DNA from: Nematopogon swammerdamellus | Lineage: Eukaryota > Arthropoda > Insecta > Lepidoptera > Adelidae | DNA: 64,000 nt | Assembly: GCA_946902875.1 (NCBI GenBank) | Contig: OX336342.1 | Location: forward strand, 10,037,523-10,101,522 | Direction of reading: 5' to 3' | Shown here: one piece after another, positions 44,901-56,900 of the stretch | Numbering within the stretch: position 1 is the first letter of the stretch | Layout: each line of letters starts with the position of its first letter | Translations under genes and position numbers: made by a program | The notes under the pieces: generated by a model | Seen by the model: the letters and a program-made list of their open reading frames with translations, nothing else | Told to the model about the DNA's origin: nothing | Databases searched by the model: none

Positions 44901-47900
44901 CTGTCACACAGTCACATAGCGTCGGTTAGTCATTGTCATTGTTGTCGGCGGCCGCAGGAGGATGACGCCGCCGCCGGCGTGCAGCCCGCTCAGCGGCTTG
45001 CCGTGTCCTGTCACACAGTCACATAGCGTCGGTTAGTCATTGTCATCGTTGTCGGCGGCCGCAGGAGGATGACTCCGGCGCCGGCGTGCAGCCCGCTCAG
45101 CGGCTTGCCGTGTCCTGTCACACAGTCACACAGCGTCGGTTAGTCATTGTCATTGTTGTCGGCGGCCGCTGGAGGATGACGCCACCGCCGGCGTGCAGCC
45201 CGCTCAGCGGCTTGCCGTGTCCTGTCACACAGTCACACAGCGTCGGTTAGTCATTGCCATTGTTGTCGGCGGCCGCTGGAGGATGACGCCGCCGCCGGCG
45301 TGCAGCCCGCTCAGCGGCTTGCCGTGTCCTGTCACACAGTCACACAGCGTCGGTTAGTCATTGTCATTGTTGTCGGCGGCCGCAGGAGGATGACGCCGCC
45401 GCCGGCGTGCAGCCCGCTCAGCGGGTTGCCGTGTCCTGCCTGTCACACAGTCACATAGCGTCATCGGTTAGTCATTGTCATTCTTTTCGGCGGCCGTAGT
45501 CGCTGTCTTCATTTCAAGTCTGCTTCACTTTCACGTTCTACGTTTACTTTCAATTCCTAAGGATTAATATCTCACTCGTGCTTTAATCAGTTTTAACATC
45601 TAAGATGCTAATGTGAAATTTATACTTATTTATACTTTAAGATAATAATTACAGTGTATTCTAGATTTATCTAGCTATACAGACGGCTATACTTATCTAA
45701 GTATCTACGTACACATAATCTTATTTCTAACTAGAATCGTAGATATAGTTAGGCGGTCGATATAATGAGATAACATCAGGAATCTACCTATCTATGTATG
45801 TATATGTATATAAACTTATGCCTAGTCATACAAAACAGTACTTATTTACTTAACAAATGTTACCCATCTTTTTTAGTTATCTTAATGTACATTATTTAAA
45901 ACGAAACTTTTTCCCTACGCGCAAGGGCAATTTGTCGCACATATTTATGTACATGAACTCATTAAATTAATCAAAACACGCATTTTCATTTTCAGTCACC
46001 AGTGAAATATTTCAAACGCGTCGAGGATTCCAACTGCAATACGTACTATGAACTTATTCATACAAAAACGTGCGTCACGTCAGAGGAAGAAGAAATGTGG
46101 CTGAGAGGGAGGAAAACCACTGAGACGAGACCGATACTCAGGACGGGAATGACGAACGAGGAAAGATATAATAGAAGGAAATTACGTATTTACATATTCC
46201 ATGAAAACCTATTAATTAATATGAACAAACATTTCTAATACTTTATTTTTGTATGTTAGTACTTCGCGTTAATTTAAGCGACGGGTGGCCGAGTGCTTTG
46301 GGCGTCGGGTTCTCCTGCGAGAAGTCCGAGATTCGAATCTGGTCGTCGTGTACCAATGACGTTTTTCTGAGGAAAAAAATTTACGTGCATTCCTGCACCT
46401 GCTGATTCACCGTTCGGAACCGGTGTAAACATAGAGAAATAATATGCGGGGAAAATTGTAGGTCCATTCCACAGAGCACGGAATACCGCCGCCCGCGCCC
46501 CCTCCTAGAGGCGCCCTGAGCGCGATTTCCCTACAATGGCGTTGAAGCCTGTAGGCGTGGCCTATGACTTACATATGTGTGTTGTGCGTGTGCATTTGTT
46601 TTGTGCGTGTGCCTAACTTGCTCCTCTTTGTGTGTAGTGTCGATACTAACACACACACACATACGAAGCGCTAGTAGCACTGCGTCCAGTTATTGGGTTT
46701 CAAATATTATCGCTTAGGGCGTCTCTAGGAGGGGGCGCGGGCGGGGGTATTCCGTGCTCTGTGGTCCATTCCCTTGCCCCTTACTAGGTGGTAGGCTAAA
46801 ATTGTAGACAACTGGGTTGATACCACCGCACTGGATGTAAGATGGCCGCATGGCAGTCTCAGTCACCCATACTGGATTAGATAAAAAAAACTGAGCATGT
46901 TTTTTTTTATGTAAACCAACATGGGTGGCTGTGTCGAGGGACCAATGTTACAGTCGACGAGCCAAAAACCCCTCTCCTCGCGAAACCACGCTCAGTGAGG
47001 CGCCATGCCAGCAGTATGTAGGTTTGTGTATTGGCTATTTACAAGTTGACCGATGTTAACATCGATCAACTTGTAAACAGCCAAAGTAGGTACCTACTTG
47101 TAATTCCATATCATAAATTTTCTCATTGAGGACGATAGATCAGTCGAAATATATGAAAGAAAAAACGTGTGCTTCTTACTATAAAAATTATATATTTATC
47201 ATATCAAGTATTTACTAGAAATAAAAAATAATTTATTTTATTCACAAAATATATCATCACAGGCGGATTCAATAGTTTTTGGGAGATGACGTAAACCACC
47301 AATTAAGCTTGACTTTTTGTGATGTACATGTACTAGTAGTATAAGATACGCACTCGTAACTATATTTACATTTAGAAGTCATTAAGTCACGGTGAATATC
47401 CTGAAAACTGAAATCTACACGCAATTGTCTCTGTCAAGTAAAAATTACCTAATGTCGTTGTAATTGTTTCACAATGCTGAAAATTACTCCGTACGCGTTT
47501 TGTTCAATGTACGTAGGTAGACACAGTTAGTTCCTCATCAGCTTCCGGTCGCATCAATGTGCTCGACAGGATAACCCCTCAAAATTCTAAGAAGCTTTAG
47601 TGAAAGTATCTAATTAAAACGCAGAGAGGTGGCAAACTACTTATTACGCACATAGGTAATATGATTTATGACAGAATTGCTTTCAATTAGTTTAAATTTA
47701 TGCAATTATAAAATATGTTTAGCTTTGATTTATGGGCTAGCTTTTGCTGCAGGAAAGGCTGCAGGCTTCGTTGACGGTAGGACTTGCACAATAGTATGAT
47801 AACTCGGCGGGGGTGAAATTTAGTTGCGCCTGAGGCTCAAAACAACCAGTTCGGGGAGGCAATAAAAAAACTTCACCGGCTGGTTTATAGGTAAGTTGGT

Positions 47901-50900
47901 AGGTAAACTACTTCATGTTAGGCAATGGCAAGAGTTGAATTCGTTAATTTTCTAAGAAAAAATATGTAATGACTTCTATTTGGAGGATAGTTGACCCGAG
48001 GCAAGTAAAAAGTAGGCTATGTACAATTCAGGTTCTACTGACATCTATTTACATAACTATGAAACGTTTGAGTGTAATCGGTTCAGTGGTTTTACTTAAT
48101 TGGTACATACGTACCTACCGAGATTGTTTCACGAATACAGTATTAGGTACGATACGATAGTGTATTTTATAGTCGCTAGTCGCGCGCGATATATATCCAG
48201 GGGCGGTCTTAGAGGGGTGCGAGCGGTGCGGCCGAGCCGGGCGCGACCCCGCCGGCCGCCGCCGCCCGGGGGCGGGCCCAAATTTACGCCGCTGCGCTCC
48301 TCGTGATCGCCCGCCCTAAGATATTCCTTTAACTATGACACTTTAAATCGCCCCTGCCTTACAAGCAGGGTTGTGTATGTTGGCCGGCGTGCAATTCACT
48401 CTAAATTGTATCAGTAGTTGCCCGAGTCAGTTGATGTGAATTTCAGTCTACTATTTATTTTTTAGTAATGTTTGCAAGCGCCTCGGAGCCATGAACAATT
48501 GGTTGTTGTTTATTCATTTTAGTCTAGTATGATTTTTTTTAGGATTTTTTCGGCCTTCTCTGCACATTAATAATCAGGCAAAATTGTGTTTGTTGGTTGA
48601 CATTACCGTCTAGTATTTAATTTGTTTATTACTTTTGGGGGCATCTTCGGCACCTTAAGCAAGCAAGCTCAGTTGTGTTCATAGATAGAGCATCGCTCCG
48701 TTTGCATTTATAATCAGTCGCCTAGGTCGCCAAGTTTGTTCGGGCAGGCGCTGAATACCGCTGAGTACACGTAGAGATCAGCTTCAACGAAACAATCATT
48801 GCGAGATCACCTGGGGGCGCCACCGCGAGATATCGCACCTCCTAGATACATATCTAGAACCGCCCCTGTATATACTAATTAAAAAGAAAGTAACACTCAG
48901 TTCGACGTATGCATCTGTTAATTACACCTTCAGTTACCTTACCCTGGGTGATATGCAGATCTTGATTGCAATAAAAACAATCACCCATTGTTTAAAATCT
49001 CTTCGCGAAACCAAATCGCAGTGTTCTCCCACTGTGTACCATTGTCAAGAGCGGAGTTTACCACTTCCAGCGGATCTAAAAGATAGCGTCTTTGTATATT
49101 AGACGGTGTCTTAACATATAGTCAAATTGAATCTGCCACTGTACCAATAAAAACACACAAGACGTGCAAGTCTTCAATTGAAATTTATTTTGTTGACCCG
49201 GTAATGTTTTTTTTTCAGCACTTCGTCTTGCCATTTGACAATACTCTTTTCCGTTCTTTTATGTCCCCCTTGTAGGTAATCTTTAACCGGTCTGTGAAGT
49301 TAGCAGCCAAAGTTATCGCTTCGCAGAAAGTATGACATCACTTACAAATGAATAGAACACTGTAAGTAAATGGAATATTGCAGATAATCATGGAAGATGT
49401 CAGCCTCGGTAGCTCAGTGGTGAGATCGGTCGACTGTCGGCCGTGATCATAAGCACACCTGTGCGCGACCGGTGCTTGGATGGGAGATCGCTCGACCGTG
49501 TTGGAGGCTGACCGCGGTTCGGATTCCACGAAAAACTGTAGGTCCCTTCCCTTCTCACCTTACTAGATGGTAGGGTTTAACGCGCCCGGCATGGTACCAC
49601 CGCACTGAATGGTCGGTTGAAATGGCTATTTTTTTTATGGAAAATGACACAGTTGGACACATCACCTACAACATCCGTGATGTCAGCCCATAGCACCGGG
49701 TGAACTAGGTGCCGTGTCAGTACTTCCCTTCGGTCGTGTCGGCTACACTGAACTGGACGGAAAACACAAACTATTTACATAGCCGTTTCGACTATGTAAT
49801 TTCGGCTATGTAAATAGTTCGTGTTTTCCGTCCAGTTCAGTGTAGACAGACGACCGAAGCGAAGCACTGACATGGCACCTAGTTCACCATGGTGTTATGG
49901 GCTGACATGACGGATGTAGTAGGTAATTTAGCAAACCATGTCAGTTTACATAAAATATAAGATAAGTACAACGATATACTGAAAAGGACATAAAAAATAT
50001 CAGATAAACATCGTGAAAACCAAATTATGAGTGACAGCCATCTACTGCATCTTCATTCAATGGAATGAAGGAAGAATGGAGGGATGTCGGCGCCCTAAGT
50101 GTGTTCTATCGCTTATCCCACGAGGAGTGCTAGGAGGAGCTGTTTAACGCGATTTTGCCGTCCCCTTTCCACCTCCGTACAACGCGCACTGGGCAGGGAT
50201 TGCATCCCTATACGCTGGACTTACCGTGGATGCGTACTAATCGGTTCTGCAGATCTTCCTCCACAGAATCGGTAAAATCTGGAAAGCTCTCCCTGGCCAC
50301 ATATTTCCCCCCAAGTATAGTCTCGGGTCCTTCACCTTCTCGGGCGTGAATAGGCACCTGTCAGGCCGGCATGGCATTCACAGCCCCCGCATGCGACCGA
50401 ATATCCATGGGCGTCGCTAGACACCTTATGGGTGGCTCGGCGCCACATGTCGCGCTTACTATAAAAAAAATCTCAGCGGTTCGGTAAACCGGTAGAGTAC
50501 ACGACGGGACGGTCGACCGCGAAAGTGAAATCAGCGCGTCGCGTCGGCAGCGGAGGCGGGCGGCGGCGGCGGCTCGTGCGCCCATAATACCGCATGGCGC
50601 GGAAGTGAGGTCGCTTGTGCCGTCTCGCTTTGCGCGCGCGCAGCTGATGATAACGGCGCGCAAATGACGCAACGTGATCGTCGCGCCGCGCGACATTGCG
50701 CCGGGTCACGGGTCAAACGTTCGAGTTAAGCTATTTTTCATTAGCTTGGAGACAAAGCGCTAAAGAACGAACGAAACGGAAATTATGCATGCATTTATTG
50801 GGGACTAAAATTAAAAGCTTCCGCTTGATTTTATCTTGAGATGGCCATCGATGCATGTGAACTTATAATGTTCTTTCAAGAATATCAATGCTCCTTTCAA

Positions 50901-53900
50901 AAGTTTCAGCATATCAGATCAGAGGCTACTCTAAAGTCTATAGAGGCCGGTATATCGGTAGATAGTTGCTAAGCTTAATAGTGCAGTTTAGATTATGAAA
51001 ATTATGTCCTTCATCCAAAATGAAAAACATTGTGCTTAAAATTAAAACATCAATTCGGCTTCATCGCAGTTCGGTCACTGTAACAGCATTGAACTCTTAT
51101 GTGTGACGAATCTCTCATGCACCTTCGCTCACGGTAGGACTTGCAACATCAATCAGAAGACTGATGGTTTTGTCGGAAACTATAGGATCCCGCTGAACAA
51201 GCAGATAAAATATCCGATAACCTGCAGAAATGGCTGTATTATACATGCCGAGAAGTCGAGGATTTGAAGCGGGAAAACAATGAGTTTTTGTGATGACGAA
51301 ATGAAATGAAATGAAAATTAAAATATACTTTATTGCACAATAAATAGTGACAAAAGGCGGACTTAAAGCCTAAAGGCATTATCTGCCAGTCATTCCTGGG
51401 ATTGTGAGTAGGGTAGATGGTAGTGCGGAAAATTAAAAAGAAAAAAAAAATTTTTTAAAGAGTATAAAAATAAACAATAAAACATAAATAATAATAATGA
51501 CATACAACTTAAATACATAAATAAACAACTAAATACATTCGTGACATACATTACATACATATAGGTTCAAAATACATACATATACACATGTATAACACGA
51601 GTATGTGCATTATACACAGTCAGTCAGCGTGTAAGCGTCCACTGCTGGACGTACGCCTCCGCCCGGCCTTCAGCGGTACGGAACCACTGCTTTTCGCCGA
51701 CGTACTTGATGTCGTCGTCCCACCTGGCAGGTGGTATCCTCATCCTCCGTTTTACTATCCACTGCCGCCAATGTAGGCCACGGTTCCTCCAACGGTCGTC
51801 GTCTCTTCGGCTAACGTGCCCAGCCCACTGCCACTTTAACTTAGTCACCCGGTTTCTAATATATCTTCATGCACTATATCACGTAGCGATATTCCCATAT
51901 ATACAGCCGGCGTTAACCCGGCGAAGGAAACACGTAAGAAAATCTACACATTGCTGCTAAATAGTACTTAGTTGTTGTGTAAATGTTTCACTGAAATAAA
52001 TACCACTCTGCAATAAGTCCGCTTTATGCTTCGCATAAGTGTGTAATATACACACAATTCCACATTATAGCAATCCAGGTTCGATGACCTACAGATGGCA
52101 GAATGAAAGGTGGCGGACCGGTGCGGCAATGGTGATGTACATAGGCTACTTCGCGCCTGCTCACAGTACCAACTTATGTAGTATCCGGTCTCTAGCAGAC
52201 GTAATTACGATAAGGTAATGCTTCGTGAAAACCTCTGAAATAATTCCGGGAAATAGACTATATGCCTGGGGTAGAGAGATATTTGGTTCGTGGCAGGAAA
52301 ATACATACTAATATTTAATTAATATTGTTTTCCTCGTTAATGTCAAATTATTGGGTAGGAATATTTTAATGCGGACTTATCATCAAATTTAATAACTGTG
52401 TTACTAAATTAACCGCAACAAGTAAACCAAGATTAAACATGTATGTATGTTTTAATGTTATACATTTGTTAGTTAGGTTTTAATTATTTAGTTATTAGTA
52501 TCTTCATGTACAGCAGAAACATTAAAATATACTACATATTATTAAAAAACAATTTACCTATGCTAATTCGCTATGCCCTTCGACAGATGTATTGGTATTC
52601 ATAATTTTTTCAGTCCTCTACAGTTTCCAATGAAAACGTTTATAAGTTCTACACGTATCTATATGTACGCCTATTTTATTTTTTATTTTTTTATTGAAGG
52701 CGCGACATGTGTCTAACGACGCCCATGGACATTCAGTAAATGTGCTGTCAATATGTTAGCATAGATTTCTTTGTGTTCGTACTATAGAATATAAACTGTA
52801 TTTTGTATTCACGTCTATTGTACGCTCGCTAAATCTTTCCATTTTGCACAAATACTCAGTGTTGTGTATTTGACTAATATACAGCCTATTGAGGGTTTAC
52901 TTATGTAAACGCGCATACTCGGGGAAACACTTTCATTTGTTTGGCTTTGTCATGTTTTGGGACTGCGCTTTGTGCCCGCTAAACTCTCTCCGCGTCACAT
53001 GTCAAACCACACATCAACAATTTTAATGTTTGTCTTCAAAGTAAAACAAAGTATCCGACGACTTTAAACGTTTAGACTGGGTTCTAGATTCATCGTAACA
53101 TATTATGAAGAGATATTTATTAAAATTTAGTATTTTGTATTTTTTAGTATTTATTTGTTCAGAAACAATAACAGATATTACAATTGAAATTGAATTCCCT
53201 ATATTCCCTATTCCGTATATTATGTTATATTATATTTTATATTTATTAGGTATATTATATTTTACATTCCCTATTATTACGACGTCTTGTACTACCTAGT
53301 CGGTTTTACATAATTTTTTATGTTGATACATATGTTGTACATAAGTTATTTACGTAACCCGCATAGGGTTCAATTCGGATATTTTGTAAACAGTTTTATT
53401 TAAGAATAGGTTTTTTACCTAGAGCCGGAATATCTTGTCACATTGTAAGTCTTTAATATTATGAGGTATCCTATTATACATTAGAGGGGCCAACTAAATT
53501 AACTATTCTAACTAAATTAATAATAATATCATGAACTATTTTGCAAAGTACCTATGTAGTAATAAATGGATGGATTCTTGTAAAATTAAACAAATACCTA
53601 AATGAAAATACAATGCCAGGTGATCAGTGAAGGTTAGCCCAGCGGATGATGTATCATTTTTCACTTCGTCAGAAGCGTGTATCATTTTTCACTTCGTCAT
53701 AAGCGTGTATAATTTTCACTTCGTCATAAGCGTGTATCATTTTTCACTTCATCATAAGCGTGTACCATTTTTCACTTCGTCATAAGCGTGTATCATTTTT
53801 CACTTCGTCATTAAGCGTGTATCATTTTTCACTTCGTCATAAGCGTGTATCATTTTTCACTTCGTCATAAGCGGGTATCATTTTTCACTTCGTCATAAGC

Positions 53901-56900
53901 GTGTATCATTTTCCGCAGATAGTCACGTTTATTATCGCGATTGTTACGAAACTGCATCTAAATTGTCATTTCTCTCATGTCTTTGCTACTCACATATATT
54001 TCACTGTACGGAAGCCTCATACATTCAAAGGTGGAAAAATACATATTTAGGAGGTAATTCCTTCTTTGCAACAAATTCAGTTATAAGCGTTACCTTATTT
54101 TATGCATATGAAGCAATAAAGTATATCTACATAATTTATATTTTAGAAGGACCTAAGAATCGCTAAAAAGCACTAAGGCAATAAAGACTAAGTAACCCCG
54201 GCTTTCGTTTGAGCAATTACATTCGATAGTAACTCGGGGCTCGGGGCACGCGCGGGCTATTACTCAAACCAAATATGGAGCCGGATTTCCGACATCAGCC
54301 ATAAAAGCGCTCTTCGGATGTGAGGGCCCAACCTTGCGCGAGTAATGTTGAGTTTCGTAAACTTATTGCTGCGAAAGTGCTTCTATGTCACTGGAAAAAG
54401 CCGGGATTATGCTTAGTAGACTAGGTATAATATTTCAGTTTTTTTTTTATTTTACAAGAAAACTATTTAACACGTTTTACCCAAGATTTCTTTTATGTTA
54501 TCCGATATGTGTGGTTGAGTCAGAGGGGCCAGAGCACATGCTCCGACCAGCCAATATCGTGAAGGTAGGTACCATACCGGAGACTTACCGATTGCTGGCT
54601 ATACTGGACTAGAGGAGAACACGGCCGAGGCTGCTGTGCGACCATATATTACATCCAGTACGGTGGTACCAACCCAGACGGCTGCAATTTGAGCCTACCA
54701 CCTAAGTAGTAAGGGGCCAGGGAACGGACCTAAATTGTTAAAGCAGCAGCAGGTGTAGGTATGCACGTAAATGTTTCCGTCAGAAAAAAAAACTCATTGG
54801 TACACGCCGACCGGATAAACTATATTTTGGGACTTACGCCCACATAACCTTTATATTAATCATCTGCACAGCGTGCATAACTTTATATATACCTACAAAC
54901 CTAGATTTAGATTCATATAAATAACCTGTCATAAATTATGTGTTGCGCAAAAGATTCATATCGTTCCGCCGACGAAGATGTCCGTCGGGTTAGCCGACAA
55001 CGTAATTTACAATATGAGCTAAAAGAAAAAAAGAAACAATTTCGGTGAAAGATACATAGCGTTACACAATGCCCGCCCACATTACGTGGAGCTCCTCCGT
55101 TCACTTTCTATGGCGGACTTGCTTGCCCCAACGGAGAATGTTGTCGATGTAGAGGAACCTTTAATAAGGCAACAGTTTGCCTTGAAGAAGTTGCACGTAT
55201 GAGATTGAAAGGATGTTACGAAACTAAGTTATCTCATCGAATTTTAAGCTCATCTGGTTTTTTTTTTCATGTCGATTACGATGCTCGTAAGCTGCAGTCC
55301 ATTAGCTTTCTGCATTACATAATTGCATTCGGAGCCACGCGCCAACATTGGAAAAAAAACTTAAAAAAATGTCGCTCTACCAAAGAGCTCTACGCATGCT
55401 ATACTTACATACATACTCAGATACTCTTTTTTATGAAACAGACACGGTTGGCTACATCACCTAAAAACATCCGTAACGTCAGCCCAGAACACCTTGGTGA
55501 ACTAGGTTCCATGTCACTGCTTCCCTTTGATAGTCTCGGTCGGCTACAATGGTTCAGTGTAGCCGACCGTAGCGGACCGCGCCCAGTTGTACTTAAGATC
55601 ACAAACGTCAGTCGACCAACCGCAGCACTGAGCTACCGAGGCTGATAAAACTAAAACGAGGATACGAATGTAGATTCCCTGCCTTGCCTTTTTGCCAGGA
55701 TAAAAGGTAGAGCTGCGTTCATGTATACGATGTACGCGAGTAGAGCCTTATAAACTGAACCCATCCTTACAGATATATTACAAAATTGTGCAGCTATACA
55801 ACATTTCATTCAATTATATCTAGCAGTTTATGAATTAAGAGCCATTTTAGAGAATATAGTACGGATTGACTACTGTCCCAATTAGAGCAACTGCTCAGTA
55901 CCCCACGTAGATAGCGTGATTATTTATATCCTAAAACGACCTCATAGTCTGAATCTTATATAATAATCACCATGTACTTCTGATGTCTAGATTTTTTAGT
56001 AAATCGCAAACATAAATATGCGGAACGACAGACACATTTTTTTTTTCTGATTGAAATTTTCTTTTTCTGATTACACAGGAGGATAGTACACTAAACTTGG
56101 TTTCCATCATAGTAAATTTTTTTTTAATCTACTTACAACTGTAGTAGCAACTAGCTTTTTCCCGCGGCTTCGCTCGCATAGCCTATGTTCTTCCTGAAGG
56201 TCCATTCTAAATATTGGTCAAAGAATTTTTAAAATCGGAGGAGTATTTTTGGAGATTACCTCCTACATCCAAACTTACAAACTTTACCTCTATATAATAT
56301 TATATAGTGTAGATGAACCTACGAGTATTTGTGTCGCGCTCCGGTTTGCATTTTCCTAGTACCTAGTCCCGGCTGGTACGTCACATCATAAATGTGGGAC
56401 ATTGGCAACCAAGTCTGGTCATATGAAACAAAAATTACCAGACGTATTTGACAAATTAATATTTTATGTGTGGGTTATGCAACATCGGATACATTTTCAA
56501 ACTTGACATTTCACACAATTTGGGCAGTGTGTGGGAAAAAGTTACAATATCTGGCACAAATCTGACTATGTCTTTTCAGTTACGTGACTTTTCCTTTCAA
56601 TTATATTGTTGACCTGTTTATGCAATATTTCTTCATTAATTAAACAAATGCGTATTACTTTGCGTTTAGAGATTCACCCTTCACTCAACATATTGTTGAA
56701 ACCATGTTTTATGGCGAATGTTAGAAAGTGTGGTAACGCAAGCAATATCCCGTGTGTTGCTTTAGGTTTCCGTTAGTACTCACTATAAAACTTAACAGTC
56801 ATATAATAATTAGGCGGCTCTAAAGTTACGCACAGGTGCCTCTTACTAAATTTACAATCGCCTCTGAAATTAGAGATATACTATTGCATCTTTCTCATAA

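Noticed and set aside
46002..46238. 78-codon plus-strand frame as a small gene
   Set aside because: No domain, splice context or repeat support; frames of this length are expected by chance in a window this size.
53649..53912. 28-bp repeats resembling a CRISPR array
   Set aside because: Units are head to tail without spacers, and the window is eukaryotic. It is a minisatellite.
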